Source of the DNA: Chelonoidis abingdonii | Lineage: Eukaryota; Chordata; Testudines; Testudinidae | Direction of reading: 5' to 3' | Assembly: GCF_003597395.2 (NCBI RefSeq) | Contig: NC_133770.1 | Coordinates: 6,320,038 to 6,384,037 of the forward strand | DNA: 64,000 nt | Shown here: piece after piece, positions 44,840-58,135 of the stretch | Numbering within the stretch: position 1 is the first letter of the stretch | Layout of the letters: every line of letters begins with the position of its first letter | Notes under the pieces: generated by a model | The model's input: only the letters and a program-made list of their open reading frames with translations | What the model was told of the DNA's origin: nothing | The model's database searches: none | Program-made: the position numbers and the translations under genes

Positions 44840-44945
44840 CAGTATCACCCCCATTTTACAGATAGGGAAACTGAGGCACCAGAGTCACATGACTAACTCA
44901 AGGCCACCCAGCATGTTGGCGCTGTATCCACTAGGCAACACTGCC
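44840..44945 (-). repeat. MIR SINE fragment
   Basis: It contains CATTTTACAGATAGGGAAAC and TGAGGCACCAGAGTCACATG, the reversed MIR core. Confidence 0.8.
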
Positions 44946-45760
44946 TCACATCCATTTTTAAATTTTCCTCTTTCACACACAAAATTTAGAGGTGGGGTCT
45001 GATTGGAAATAGGACCATGCCCAAGTCCCCTCGACCCTTTCATGGCAACAGTGCCCACACCTGGCCCGGCCAGCATGAAAAAGATAAGCAGTCCTCAAGC
45101 TGGCATCCGACATGCAGCTTCCGCAGGAACCTGAACAAAGCTGCTCTATGGGGGGTGAACCCTAACCCTGGGGGCTCCGTGTCTGTTTCCCAAAGGCTTT
45201 CAACCCCCCGGGGTGCTCCCAGGGCTGACGCACAGAGGGTTCGGGTCTTACCACACGCTCCCTGCCACGGCGCTGAGAAACCATGGTGCAGCTGGGACCC
45301 GGCTCTGCAGCTCTCGCCTACTGAGGCTCCTCCTCGGAGAGGTGGGGGTGTGCTCCACAGCACACAGCAAGCAACACCCAGAAAAGACATGTCCAGACAC
45401 CGACACTCACACAGCTGCACCGGGCCCTGGCTCACACCCGGGCCTGGCTGGCAGAGCCTGTTCGGCAGCTCTGAGGCTTGGCAGCTCAGCCGTGTGCGTG
45501 CCTACGTTAGCAGCTTGCACGCTGAAGGAAGAGGTTGGACTCAGGAGCCCAGGAGATTCCAGAGAAGAGGGAGCCCCGGCTGCCCAAAGGGCACCACAGA
45601 ACAGCCACATCCGTGTCCAGCCGCAGTCATGGCCCGGCCTGCAGAGTGGGTTCTAGGCCAGCTGGACGAGGCATCTCTCGGGTCATCCGGTGGCCATTTG
45701 TCTGCCCCTACTGTAGCGCATATCACAAAAGCCAGCACAGGCTTATTCGACTCTTCTCTC
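44946..45760. other. GC-rich, apparently single-copy sequence
   Basis: A 248-residue open frame spans it, but overlapping frames on both strands are equally open and no domain is visible. It is treated as non-coding. Confidence 0.5.
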
Positions 45761-45761
45761 T

Positions 45762-45899
45762 AGGGTTGCTACTCTCCTGCTCCACCTCTCCCCCCGCCAC
45801 CCCGAGATCAAAAAAATGGACATCAGGGCTTGTCAAATGGCACCTGGACACAAGCTGAAACTGGACTGTCCAGGTGCAAACCTGGCAGGTGGCAACCCT
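45762..45899. mobile_element. Tc1/mariner-like MITE (about 138 bp)
   Basis: Termini are AGGGTTGCTA and TGGCAACCCT, flanked by TA on both sides, which suggests a TA target duplication. Confidence 0.65.
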
Positions 45900-46194
45900 A
45901 TCTCTAATCCCCCCCAGCGTGTGGGGTGAATTGGGAGGGTGGAGATGCAAGGCTGTCATACTCTTCTGCTGGACCTCTACTCCCCACGTGTCCACGTGTC
46001 TTGGCACCCCTCAGATGCTGCACCAGCGTGTGCTCCGTGCCCACCCCGAGCCCTGGGCAAGTTCCTGTTCCTGCAAATCCTACGACTTGGGACATGCCAG
46101 ACGAGCTGCACTGCAGTGTGTTATTCATACAGCACTAGCACCCACAGGCGCAACAGAGCCCCCGTCTCAGCCCGAGCACGTACAGTCATTGCCT

Positions 46195-46555
46195 TTCAGA
46201 GTAGGTCTACACTGCACACTGAGCCCAGGTTTGAGGGGCGCGGGGTTTCCAAGCCATGTTTGAGGGTTCACACTGCATTGTAAAACTAGCTTTACACTTG
46301 CTGGACCCAGGCCTCAAATCCGTATTGCATTACACAGACCTTCTGCCTTGAGTCCGCAGCTTGAGCTGCGTCCACAGTGCAAAGTAACAGGGCTTGGAGC
46401 TGAGGGACAGTGGGACTTTGGCTCTGACCCACCCCTTTTAGCAGGGTCCTAGGACCCCATCCTGAGTCAGACTCATTTGTATGTGTGGACAGAAGAGGGC
46501 TCGAACTCAAACCAGAGACAGAGCCCGGGGTAGTGCAGATGGACCATCTGAACAC
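46195..46555. mobile_element. MITE with GGTCTACACTG-type ends
   Basis: The left end GTAGGTCTACACTGCAC and the reversed right end (GGTCCATCTGCACTAC) are imperfect inverted repeats. It has no coding frame. Confidence 0.55.
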
Positions 46556-46690
46556 AGGATAGAGAGACAGGCACAGAGAAGCTAAGGGACTTACCCAAGA
46601 TCACAAAAGCAGATCAGTAGAATAGAACTCAGATCTCCCGATTCCCCATCAAGTTCCCTATCCACTCGGCCACCCTGACTCAAGCTCTGT
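46556..46690 (-). repeat. MIR SINE fragment
   Basis: It contains AGAGAAGCTAAGGGACTTAC and CCAAGATCACAAAAGCAG, the reversed MIR core. Confidence 0.75.
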
Positions 46691-47048
46691 CCCATGACAC
46701 CTGGAACTGTACTTGAACTAGCTGGGCCATCAGACATAAGGCCTTAGACATGGCCAAATTCTATCGGCAAGAGAGACTCAGGCCCACTGCTGGATTGATC
46801 ATTTCACTTTTGCCTCGTCTTTCAACAGAATCCTTATTCCTTCGACTCAGACAAAAAATCTCAGACACCAATGCATCGGGCGCACTAAGTCACTACAGCA
46901 AATTGTTCCAGCCTTACTGGAGCTCAGCTGGGGATCGGCATTAAGGTCGTTATACCGTTTTTAAAATCCGAGGTTGCACAATATGGTTCTTTGGCATGAC
47001 GGAAATTCCTGTTTGCATGGTCACCTTGGCTGATGCTGGCTTTCAGCT

Positions 47049-47466
47049 CACAGAATCACAGAATATCAGGGTTGGAAGGGACCTCAGGAGGTCATCTAGT
47101 CCAGCCCCCTGCTCAAAGCAGGACCAACACCAACTAAATCATCCCAGCAAACGCTTTGTCAAGCTGGGCCTTAAAAATCTCTAAGATTCCACCACCTCCC
47201 TAGGTAACCCATTCCAGTGCTTCACCATCCTCCTAGTGAAATAGTATTTCCTAATATTCAACCTAAACCTCCCCACTGCAACTTGAGACCATTACTCCTT
47301 GTTCCATCATCTGCCACCACTGAAAACAGCCAAGTTCCATCCTCTTTGGATGCCCCCTTCAAGTAGCTGAAGGCTTCTATCGAATCCCCCCTCATTCTTC
47401 TCTTCTGCAAACTCCCAGTTCCCTCAGCGTCTCCTCATAAGTCATGTGCTCCAGCCCTCTAATTAG
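47049..47466 (-). repeat. CR1 LINE 3' fragment, relatively young
   Basis: It starts with the tail CAGAATCACAGAATATCAGG, then GTTGGAAGGGACCTCAGGAG, and continues into the ORF2 C-terminal region. It is similar to the CR1 at 21432-22223 but on the opposite strand. Confidence 0.92.
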
Positions 47467-48099
47467 ATACACTCTGGGCCCTTCCCCAGGGATTCTGATC
47501 TGAAACACTTGCGTTACCAGACGTGGGCAAGGCCATTTTCCGAAATGAAGCACAATCCTTCAGCACTGACATCTGGGCGGCCAGACAGAATCCCCATTAT
47601 TGGCCCACACGGCCAATCACACCATATGACCTTGCTTCCCCGCACTCCACCCCTGCAAGAGATTCCGTATCTTCGTTCTCCCCTCCAGGCGCCTGGGAAG
47701 CAGCAAGGATGCAAGGGCCTTTCCCAAAAAGGTATGGGCGGGGGGGGGGGAATCAATTTCCTCTCCAGCCCAAAGAACCAGATGCACATGGACAATTCTA
47801 GCAGACTAGACTAACAGCAGAGCTGTGCTGGGAAGAAGCACCTGAGCTCTCAACATCTTGACAGTGACCAACAAAGGAACCCACATTTCGAACGTTCCCT
47901 TTTCAGCAGTTCATGATCCTCAGAGTGCTACGCGGCTAATAGGCTCTCCTGGCAATCTCTCACACTGGCCATGCTGCCCTGTGAGCGGCAGCTAGGCCTG
48001 AATGGCCTGCAACTAATGAGGATTTGGCCACACTCATTAAGGTTCCAGTTAGAGTTTACAGACAGGTTAACGAACAAATTAATTGAGGTCTGTAATAGG

Positions 48100-48342
48100 C
48101 ATCTACATAATACCGGCCACGCTCGGTCAGACCAAAGGTCCATCTGGCCCAGTATCCTGTCTTCTGACAGTGGCCAGAGTCAGGTGTTTCAGAGGGAATG
48201 AACAGAACAGGGAATCCTCAAGTGATCCATCCCCTGTCGCCCATTCCCAGCTTCTGGCAAACAGAGGTTAGGGACACCATCCCTGCCCATCCTGGCTAAT
48301 AGCCATTGATGGACCTATCCTCCATGAATTTATCTAGTTCTT
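48100..48342 (-). repeat. CR1 LINE 3' fragment
   Basis: It contains CGGTCAGACCAAAGGTCCAT, CAGTATCCTGTCTTCTGACA and TCCATGAATTTATCTAGTTC, the same subfamily as at 8815 and 23423. Confidence 0.88.
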
Positions 48343-49974
48343 CTATCATCAGTAGCATGTAGTCTAGATGGTCATAAGCAGCTTAGTGACCTGTCAGATG
48401 AATTGTATATTAACCTCTCAATCAATCATTTATTAGCCCTTTATAAACTTATAATGGACCCTTACAATAAAGCCCGACCAGCAACTCAGTGGGTAAATCC
48501 ACCTCCTCTCCAAAGGATTTGTGTAGTTCAAATTCCAGAGCACAGAGCTCATGGGTGCAGGCAGACCTCTCAAATAGGCCATATGTTGAGGAATTGTCAC
48601 ATTTCACTCCCAAAGATCCCCATAAGTTTGCTGAGCCTTCACTTTCAGTGTTGAAAGGGATCTACATCCAAAACAAAAACGACTCATGAAACCGAGACCA
48701 TGGGAAGTTATTTACATTAAACGAACGAACACAGCCAGAATTTTCCATTTCCTGCATTAATAGTTTTTGGGCCTCTTTATTTCAGGTCTTTGACACACTT
48801 TGCGTCCCAAGATTCAAGCCTCTGCCAGCTGGGAGTCTATACACCGCTGCCCTCTGCTGGATGGAATTGCAACTTCTCCACTGCGCGTCATGAGCCCTAT
48901 AATGGTAACAGATTCTCCTTAGTTCAAGCAATAAAGACCTGTGCCTCTGGAGCAGGATTCTCAAAACTTCAAGGAGCAAGGCTGAAGTGGCCCAATTTTG
49001 TTTCAATACAGCTGGCGGGTTTGTGGAGAAAGGGGAAGGAGGTTGGGGATTAAGGGAGAAGAAAATGATTAGACAGGTGCCATTAGAGATACTCCAGACC
49101 TGTGATTCCTCCCTGTGCCTTAAGTGATCACTCAGGGGCCCATTGTCCCTTCTCAGAGCAAACCGGTGCAAAGGGATCTGGGCCCAAGGAAAAATTCTCC
49201 CAGGGGAGAACGAAAACCTGCCGACAAGGGGAAAAAAGCCACCAAATCAATGCATGCCAGCCATCGCCGCGGTCACACGGCTTCTGCCTGCCTCGTCAAT
49301 ATTGACATTACGGCTTCAGTGCCTTGCATTTCCCAGCACCTGGTGGCACCAGATGGCTAGAAAGGACGAGTATTTGTCACCCCGGATAGCAGCTTGACAG
49401 GTTGTCAGGGTGAATGGCACGTTTATAGCCTCACCAGCAACCTGGATGCTATCAGTGCGGCTGCCTGGGAGTTGCAGGGGAGCTCAGCTTTGAAACCACC
49501 TCACCTGGACAGGCCAGCTGTGCATGCAGGCAGAGTCAGAGGGTTACAGCAGCAGCAGAGAGCACGACAAGGATGAGATGCGTTGCTTGGGGAACTCTGC
49601 CCTCTTGCAGTCAGGGATCCCCCAGTTAGGGGTCCCACACCAGCAGAAGAAACAGCAGCAGGGAATGGTGCAACACAGATTCTCCAGGGAACCTTGGGGA
49701 CCCCCAGCTTTACACAGAGCGCTGCTTTGCATTTCCAACACAGTACCCCCCCGCCTTTCTAGCAACCACTGCGTAACCCGCATGTGCCTCACGTGGCTCT
49801 GTCCCCCTCTAGTGGCAGATCACGTACACAGCTTTCGGAATCTGCTACCCAACCTAAGCCACCAGACGTGGCCCTTTGGCACCAGCAGAGCTCCTGTTTT
49901 AGATCCAGTGTTCAGGGTTCAATCCTGGCAGATGACCTGGTACAACAGCCCAGGACCGTATCCCCAGGAAGGAT
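48343..49974. other. Mostly single-copy sequence
   Basis: A tRNA-like box-B fragment (GTTCAGGGTTCAATCCTGGC) lies near 49909-49930. Nothing else could be named. Confidence 0.45.
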
Positions 49975-50120
49975 GAGTCCAGTGATTAGCGCACTAGCCA
50001 GGGAAGTGCTCTGCTACAGACTTTCCGTGTGACCTTGGGCAAGTCACCTAATCTGTCTCAGTTCCCCTCAGCTGTACAATGGGGATAACAGCACTGCCCT
50101 GGCAGGGTAAAGCCAGTCAA
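49975..50120 (+). repeat. MIR SINE
   Basis: It contains GTGACCTTGGGCAAGTCACC, CTGTACAATGGGGATAACAG and a tRNA-like head upstream. Confidence 0.85.
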
Positions 50121-50767
50121 GACTACGGCACTCAGATGGGATAGCTATGGGGACCAGACAGGTACCTAAGACAAATGTCCTCTGAACCTAGATCACGGAG
50201 TGCTATCCAGAATGAGGATGACAGGAGACGGATTTCAGTTCTGGAGGGCGTAAATCTCTCCCAGGAGTGTCATGCCTTATTTCCAAGAGATACAGTGTCA
50301 CCAGCTCTCACAGGTCTCACGATACTTGGTGTTCGTCTAAGAGCTCCAATCCCTGAAATCAAGTGGTGACATGGCAGCAGCAGCTTTCACTAAAACTTTT
50401 GAAAAGCCCTCGCTGCTGGAGAAAACTAAAAAGCATGAATTGAGTTAAGACGCCAAATCCAGAAGGCAAAGAATAAATAATCTAAAAAGTGCATTCCAGA
50501 GATTGTGGGGGTTTTTTTTAACCCAGTCCCATGCAAACTGACTCGTGGGCTGCTGAGTTCTAGGCGTTGGCAATGCTGCCAAAGACAGAGATACTCAAAA
50601 GATATATGGAGCCTTAAACATTTTCACATCGGCTGTCAGAGGCTAAACAAGGAGAGTAAGGCCGTTAGCAGAGAAGCCATTTCTGCCCGAGCCAGGTCTT
50701 GTACTTTTTTTTTTTTTTTTTTTGAAATAAGATTGGGGGGTTTTCATTCCCCCCCTCAGAAGATCGG

Positions 50768-51075
50768 GCAAGTTAAAGGATACGTCCATACTACCTGTCG
50801 GATCGGTGGTAGCAAGTGATCTATCAGGGATCAATTTATCGTGTCTTGTCTAGACACAATAAATAGATCCCCGAACGCGCTCCCGTCAACTCCGGAACTC
50901 CACCAGGCGAGAGGTGGAAGCGGAGTCGATGGGGGAGCCGCAGCTGTCGATCCTGCGCCGTGAGGACGGGAGAGACATCGATCTAAGATATGTCGACTTC
51001 AGCTACGCTATTCCTGTAGCTGAAGCTGCATATCATACAATCGACACCCGCCCCCAGTGTAGACCAGGCCGAAGA
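50768..51075. mobile_element. Foldback MITE with GTCTACACT-type ends
   Basis: The right end is CCCAGTGTAGACCAGGCC. Two internal hairpins are visible: one around TCTAGAC near 50854, and one formed by TTCAGCTACGCTATTC and its inverted partner at 50998-51030. It is preceded by a T tract at about 50706-50723. Confidence 0.65.
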
Positions 51076-51796
51076 ATCCAAGCGGCTGAGACTAGCCCAG
51101 CCCTGAGCCAGCGTGGACAGCAGAGGGGGATGCAATTACCTAGATGATAGGAGGCAAAAGTGCTTGCAGCTCCAGGCATGGTTACATATGCAGCTGAACG
51201 TGGAGTAAATGATGCCAGTTTGGCTTGCAGAGGATGGGTACATTGGAGGGAGAGTCAGCAAGGAACAAAAAGGTCTGGATTAGCCACCCATCATGTTAGC
51301 TGCCCAATAGCGCTCTGCTGGGTGCAGTAGGGCACATCGGAGATGCAGAAGTGGACATCCAATGACCCTCTTTGCCACCTGGTAGAGCCTGCCCTGCTTC
51401 TGAATGCCAGCCTACTCAGTCCAGCGGAGTCAGCCTGCCTCGCCCATCTAAGCACAGCACATTCCCAGCGGAAAGTGGGATCTCCCTGCTGAGGCTCCTA
51501 GGTCACACACCTTTGCAAAGATTCTCTTGTCCTAGACTTGGCTGGCTGAGAAGCTGGGTAAACCCGAGGCCCAAGGCAGCGAGGGGTTAGCAGCAGAGAG
51601 GACTGCGGATATGGGTCAGGGGCCATCAGAACTGCTTGCGTACACCCTGCACTTCGCACGCAGAGCCGGGTAATGTGTATGGTGTCCTACTTTAAAGCGA
51701 TGACAGAGCAAGCATTCGTCCCCAGACTTAACCACAGAGGGCTCAGGTTTGTGCCTTGTTCATGCAAAATGAAATGGTTTAAAATTCAGACCGTGC
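51076..51796. other. Apparently single-copy sequence
   Basis: Nothing could be named here. Confidence 0.5.
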
Positions 51797-51804
51797 CTCT
51801 AGGC

Positions 51805-51888
51805 CAGTGTTTCTCAACCTTTAGGATACCAGGGACTGGTCTGCTGCCCTCCTAAACTGTGCCAGGGAGATCTCATTGAGAAACACTG
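51805..51888. mobile_element. Very short hAT-type element (84 bp)
   Basis: Termini are CAGTGTTTCTCAACC and TTGAGAAACACTG. The flanking 8-mers are CTCTAGGC and CTCTGGGC (7 of 8 match). Confidence 0.88.
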
Positions 51889-52069
51889 CTCTGGGCCCCA
51901 CCTCACAGATCACCAGGAAGTAGAGCAACTGGTACTGTAGAGAAAGATACAGGGCAGATTGGCAGAGGCCTTGGACATTTTTCGCCTTGCTCTGCAGCAT
52001 GGAGCAGGGTCACTTGCTGGAAGATTCTCTGCAGCTTGAGGTCTTCAAACCACAATTTGAGGACTTCAA

Positions 52070-52205
52070 TAACTCAGATATAGGTTAGGGGTTTGTTACA
52101 GGAGTGGATGAGTAGGATTCTGTGGCCTGCTTTGTGCAGGATGTCAGACTAGATGATCATAATGGTCCCTTCTGACCTTAAAATCTATGAGTCTATGAGC
52201 TAGGG
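52070..52205 (+). repeat. Old CR1 LINE 3' end
   Basis: It contains AGGATGTCAGACTAGATGAT, AATGGTCCCTTCTGACCTT and ends ATCTATGAGTCTATGAG. Confidence 0.85.
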
Positions 52206-55200
52206 TACTGCCGGTGTCAGAATTATTGGGTGCAGGGTGGAAGAGTCTACAGTATCTCACCTAGTGCTGACATGCTAGCGTGCTATGGATCAGCTTGCAT
52301 AATACCCAGGACTGATGGAATCAGTCACATCCGCGTAGCTGCTCTCCACTAAGCTGGGCAGGAGGGAGCCGTTCCATGTGTTCCCTTCAGGGGGTGCCTG
52401 GTATTTGTCCCGACTATTCTCCCCACGCCCAAACACACAGGTTCACCAACGGGACATCCAGAGGGATTCAAAGAATACTGCAGACTTGCCCAGCTGACGT
52501 GCTCCTCCCTAACACTAAGATAAAAAGGTCACAGGGTCGTCAGCTGCACATCAGCTCAGTTCATCCTCTGTATCGGGCGCGGCACACGGCCAAAAGAGAG
52601 ATCGCACAGGGGACTCAGTCCGAGAGGCGACCAGGCAAGAGCGACAATAGAATCTCAGCTGTGATACGAAACAAGGCTGAGAGATTGGGAAAGCCATTCT
52701 AGAGGCAGTAGCAGAGGGCCAAGTCCCTGCTGCCTTAGAGCCGCATGGATGTCATACACCCCTGTTCCAATCTACAGCCCCCTTGTGGGCTGGTAGGACC
52801 CACCTGCCAAGGTGCAGGGCAGCAGATCAAGCGTCGGGCACCAGCAGAGGTAAGGTTAGGGGAAGGGACAGGAGTGTCTAGTGCTGGATTATCAGAGAGA
52901 AGGGGTGGGAGGGGCTGAAGAGGAGAGGTGTTTATCATTAAATCCTGCAACAAATAGGGAACAGCAGGGTTGGCCAAGGATGTTGGACACATGGTTGTGC
53001 CTCTCTGTGCAGAGAAGCACACCCAGCTCAGACAGTCTGGCTGGAATGGCTCTCCACATCCTGCAAGCCCCTGTCCCTGGATTTATATGGGGTCTCCATG
53101 GTCCTTCTCTCTCCCAGCCAGCCACAAGGAGTGGCAGAGGCCATCCATCTGGGCGAGCAGAAAGGTGTTTGAGACATGGGATCTCAGTTACTGACTCACT
53201 CGGGGAGGAAGCGACAGGACGTAAGAATAAGCTCAGGTTCGCTCTAGACTGGAAGATTCATGATGGCAGCACCGTAGGCCGCGCCAGCCCCCAACCGAAT
53301 CTGATGAAATACTGCTGATAATTACAAGCCACCGCAAACAGCGTCAGGATGAGAACACCCCGCCCGCACCCCCATCTGAACATTTCTGGTCACCCTCAGA
53401 CGCAGGGGATTGGACAGGCTCCTGCTGATCAGTTCCATCTCCCACTGCACTTTACACCTTTTGGCACAGCCGTCCCACCTCGTTTCCTGTCAACACAGCC
53501 ACAAGCAAGAGAGACATAGATCTAGCGGCCCACACCCCATGCCGTTTCATAGTGAAACTGGCTTTATGGGGAGCGAGGAGAGGAACGTGAGGACATGCCT
53601 TTTGCTGTCCCAAACAGCAGCAATGTTTTGCCCCATGCAGCACTCTCCCCCCGTCCCCGTTATCACAGCGTTTTACAGAGAACAGCGGCTGCAGGAGCTC
53701 GCAATACACCATGAGCAGGCGGCCGTTCTGGTCCCCTGGCGCTAAGCAAGTTTATTTGGGGTTCTCACGGCCTCACATATTTAATTTTTAATTTTTTTTT
53801 TTTTTTGCTGGAGTTGGCTCATGCCACAGGGAGCTCGGAGTTAACCGATGTGGCAGCACCTTCAGAACAAGAGAGAAAAGGGACAGAATCCAAGAGGTTC
53901 CTTTAAGCTTCAGGGATCTATCAGAGCTCAAAATGAATCTCAAAATGAGCCCAATGGAGGCAAGCGGGAGGTCAAAAAGCCACCTTTCCTCCAACACACG
54001 AGTGCATGACGCACGCCGGGGCAATGACGTGCTCTCGCCCTCCCTTCTATCTGCAAAAACCCAAAGCGCACACAGCAACCTTATCAGTTTTACTAGCTAA
54101 TTCCCCAGCACTAAGTCCCCTAAACCGCAGGCAGGCGGAGAGACAAAACGCACACAGATCGAGGGGGTCATCTCTGGCCCTCTTATGCAATCCAGCCCCG
54201 TCCCATCGCTGCCACGTCTCCAACCTCCCCACTGCCCAAGAGGGTCACTGAGGTGAGGTTGAAGCAGCTCCAGACCCACTTCGGTTGGACAAGAAGTTCC
54301 TAGCTCCCTCTGCACTCTCCTGGTTTAGCACACTCTTGGCTGAAGGATTTTGGGTGAACAGAGGGCCCCGATTCAGAACGTGCAGGGCCCCCACCCTCTG
54401 AGAACAAGGTCCCTCTAAGAACGAGCCCTGAGGCACCCACAATCATTAGTCATTTTGGTTTCCTCAGATTACATTCTTATCGCTGGCTCACAACTTCCTC
54501 CTAGCGACAGACCAAGGTAAAGCATCCCTGCCAATAGTGCAAGATCCCGCCGCAGCCTTCAAGACATCGGCCAGCTGTGGTCTGCTCCCTGCGGCAGGAT
54601 CCTGTGCGAGTGGGCTGCACTCAAAGCGGTGCAGTGGGGATGTCCTCTTCCCTCCCCAGGACTCGCCTGTGGGGTGGGTCCCTGCAGGGTTCCAACTCGC
54701 CACCCCTCCTACTTCACGCGCATGGAAATCCACTGGGGGTAGGGGGAAGCTGCAAGAGATACCATCATCCATATGCAGATGACTCAGAACCTCAGCCCTC
54801 CTCCTGCTCCAAACCAGACCCAGCAGTTACTGTGCATGGCCAGTGCCTGAAATAGACCAAAGCTGTGGCTTCAGCTCTAAGCTGCAGTTCTGCAGATAGG
54901 AAGGGGAAACACCTATAGAAACAGGCCAGGTTAGGAGAGGTTTACGCCTGAGCTTTGCTGGGCTTCTCAGTCCACAGGAGATCCATGGCTGCTCATGGGT
55001 CCTGAGTTCACCAGATCTTACTCCGGTTACTTCAAATGCAGCTGATCTACGAAGCCCCAAGCAGTCTAAAACCCCAGTGCCCTGGGGGGGGATCACCTCT
55101 GCCCTCCCATCCCGAGGGTGGCAAGGTACAGGGCTTCTCTGGCAGGCAGCACCTGGGACCGAGCTGTGTGAAAGGTGACTCATTTCCTGAAAGCGGCAGG

Positions 55201-56044
55201 TGCTTTTAATCTGTGTGCAATTGCTAGATGGCCCGTTCAGATAAGAGCATTGGCTCCCTGCCTCTCTTTCCATTTCCTTAGACAAACAGGGAAACTTAGG
55301 AGGACAAAGCAAACTGCATTGGAGGGTGGAGACCAGAGGGGGGAAAAGAAGGTTCAACTAAACAAACCCAGCAGCAATGGTGCATACTGCAAGGCAGACA
55401 GATGCTGCACCGTGGAGAACGGCTCTAGCCTGAGACGGGGCATTCGGGAAGCCCGTGACCAGAGTCCATGGCAAAAGAGACTGCTCCCTTATCAGGCCTC
55501 CATTGGGCCTTCAGTTTGTGATGAGATAGCCAGGAATAAGCTGAAACCCCACCTTCTGTCTTTACACTAGATAAGCCAGCAGCGTAGCGTTATAGGTGGG
55601 CCCGAGACTTTGACTGAGGAATGTCATTTCAAGATTGAGCCTTGGAGGGCACTACCAGATAATGAATACGATGTATATATTTGTAGTGTATATGGGGCTG
55701 GAACACAGGCCCCAGGAATTGTGGGATAGCAGCAGTGGCCTGTCAGAGCACGGCTGCTTTAGCTACATCCTCACTGCAGAGCAGACAGGCTGGGACATGC
55801 TACAGCAGGACATGGGCTTGTACCCAGATCCCAAAATAAGCAAGCACCACCTTGTTCAGAGGTGACATAGGCACATACCAGAGGGCTGGGTGTGTGAACA
55901 GTAGGGGGATATGGGCATGCACGTCAGAGGCCATGCACACACTATAGGGTAGACATACTGTAAGAAAGGCAGGACATGCTGAGCATACACAGCTCACTCA
56001 TGGACACTCAGCCACTTATGTAGGCAACAAACTATGGGCTTCTC
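52206..56044. other. Single-copy sequence
   Basis: A T tract lies at about 53792-53807. No exon or repeat family was recognised in 3.8 kb; the open frames overlap on both strands without domains. Confidence 0.5.
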
Positions 56045-56150
56045 TCCTGCTAGCAAACCAGGAAATCAAACCCCGGTCTCCCAAGTACCAAGCGAGCCCA
56101 CTCACCACTGCATCATCCTTCCTCTCCCTAGAGTTTAACTCTAGGTTTGG
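56045..56150 (-). repeat. MIR or other tRNA-derived SINE fragment
   Basis: The minus strand shows GATGCAGTGGTGAGTGGGC and GAGACCGGGGTTTGATTTCC, a tRNA-like head. Confidence 0.5.
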
Positions 56151-56991
56151 ATTTTAAATATGCTCTGTAAGGGTCTCCATGAGCTACGCCGCATTCGACG
56201 CTGGGGGCTCGGCCGTGCCAAGGAAATGAAAACTAAAGGGGATTTGCTAGCGAATGGGAATCCCAATGAATGTTGATCTACGCCCAGGCAGCCGCACCGG
56301 GTACTTATGCAAAAACAAAAGCCGCGGCAGCGTGTCTCCGAACCCTGGTCAACTGAAAAATAGCAGCAGAGATGCTCAGGCTTGGACTCAGACCCAGGGA
56401 GGAGAGAGGGTCTCCGAGCCCAGGCTCCACCCCAAACAGGAAAGTCTCCACTGCTATTGTCAGCCCGTCAGCACGAGCCTGAGCCCATTGACCTGTCCTC
56501 CAAGGTTTGCTGCCGTGGGATTTTGTCCTTTCGCAGGGCAGACATAGCCACCGATTGCAGTGGGGACAGCTTGGCTGGGGCTGCGGAGACGTGACCCGAG
56601 TCAGAACGCGTGTCAGGGCACCCCCTCCCCCAATTCCCGGCTAGCTCGCGGCCTCACCCCACTCACATTTTCCTGCCTCAACTTGATTTGAGCTGAAGCA
56701 GCCTGTCCCCACCCAGCACAGACCAGCAACACAGCCCACATTTTCCACCTGGCTGGGCGAGAGAGGAGGGGCGAGGCTGACTTATCGTGGCCTCTCAGCC
56801 TCTCTCACCCTGAGTGGAAAAGTTGCGATTTATCAAAGTGACAGGCTCAGCAGGGCCAGGCGCTCACTGTTTCTCTGAGTCACCAACTGCTTGCAGGGCA
56901 GTTTCCTTGTCAATTTCAAACCACGAAAACATCTCTGGCCTCCACAGCTTTCCATTCACCGGGACCCCAGGCTTTGCAGATGCTCCAGCGC
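56151..56991. other. Apparently single-copy sequence
   Basis: Nothing could be named here. Confidence 0.5.
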
Positions 56992-58135
56992 TGAGATCTG
57001 AATGCCACAAGGGACCACTAGATCATCGACGCTAACCTGTTGTGTAACACAAGCCAGGGACTCTCGTCCAGTGACTCCTGTAGCGAATCCAGTGACTTGT
57101 GTCGGACTGCAGCATCTTCCAAAAAACCTCCAGCCTAGATCTGAAGACCTCAAGAGAGGGTACATCCACCTTCTCCCTTGGCAGCGTGTTCTAATGGTTA
57201 AATCAACCTCATCTAAAAGAGCTGAGCTTGTTAGGCCCTTCGCCATTAGATTAATGAGACCTGTGGTACCCAGCCGTTTCTCCCCAGAAAGGCATTTAGT
57301 GTATCAAGTAACCCTCTCAATCTTTTCAATAAGTTAAAGGCTCCCCATGCAAGGCAATTTCTCCAACCCCTGAATCATTTCTGTGGCTCGCGGGATTCGA
57401 TCTTGGAAATTGGGAGACTAGAAGAGACCTCAGGTTATTGGCCTTGTCTACACAAACCTGCACTGATTTGATCAAACTGGGTTTGTTAAACCTCTACAAA
57501 CCCATGTGTGGACACTCCTGTTGGTTTGGCAATCCTCTTGGTGCCTGTGTCCCACTCAGCTGAAGTTACACCAAAATAAAAATCAGTTTAAGCCAAAAAA
57601 AAAAGTGCCCAAAGCACCTTAAAGTTACACTGGCTCAACTTTGCATGTAAATAAGCACAGTGATTTTAAATCCACACTCCTGAAGCCTGACCTCCTGCAC
57701 GACCCAGGCAATCGACTTCCACCTCACTGGTCCCCCAGCAAACAAGCACAGGGCTATTCCCCATAAGGCATTCACTAAGTCTCATTTTAACTGACCCATT
57801 GCTTCCAGAACCTCACTGGGGAGAACATCCCACCAGATTTTGCCATTAGGATATTTTTACAGACTAAATTTAATCTTTCCCTGCTCATTTCTCTTTATCC
57901 CTTAACCCTCCTTCACCTGATCCACCCTGAACAGTCCTTCATTAAAGTCCACACAGTCTTGTCTTGGTTATTATCTAATGGCCAAGTCAGACATATCCAG
58001 CCCTCTATTTTCTCCTCATTTTGATACTGATCAGCCCCTAGATCAATCTGTTTCTCGTTTCTTTCTGGCCCCATGTCCAGAAGTGGGCACTGAATTCTAG
58101 GACGCGATATTTCCAGAGAGGTAGCTTCAGAGCCA
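56992..58135 (-). repeat. Old CR1 LINE, interrupted by a MITE-like insert
   Basis: 56992-57310 contains CCACAAGGGACCACTAGATC and TTCCAAAAAACCTCCAGCC, the reversed CR1 3' region. CR1-like sequence seems to resume at about 57670-58135. The piece from about 57430 to 57670 begins GGCCTTGTCTACACAAACC, typical of a MITE end. Confidence 0.55.

Noticed and set aside
45017..45763. 248-residue open frame on the plus strand
   Set aside because: It is GC-rich DNA with several overlapping frames on both strands and no recognisable domain or repeat of a known protein.
48530..48570. Minus-strand ATG followed by SSVLWN, considered as NBEAL2 exon 1
   Set aside because: The residues do not match the expected ERLYELW pattern and no donor follows in phase 0.
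55975..56005. Minus-strand ATGAGTGAGCTGTG (MSELCML), considered as exon 1
   Set aside because: There is only a loose resemblance and no GT donor follows at a compatible phase.
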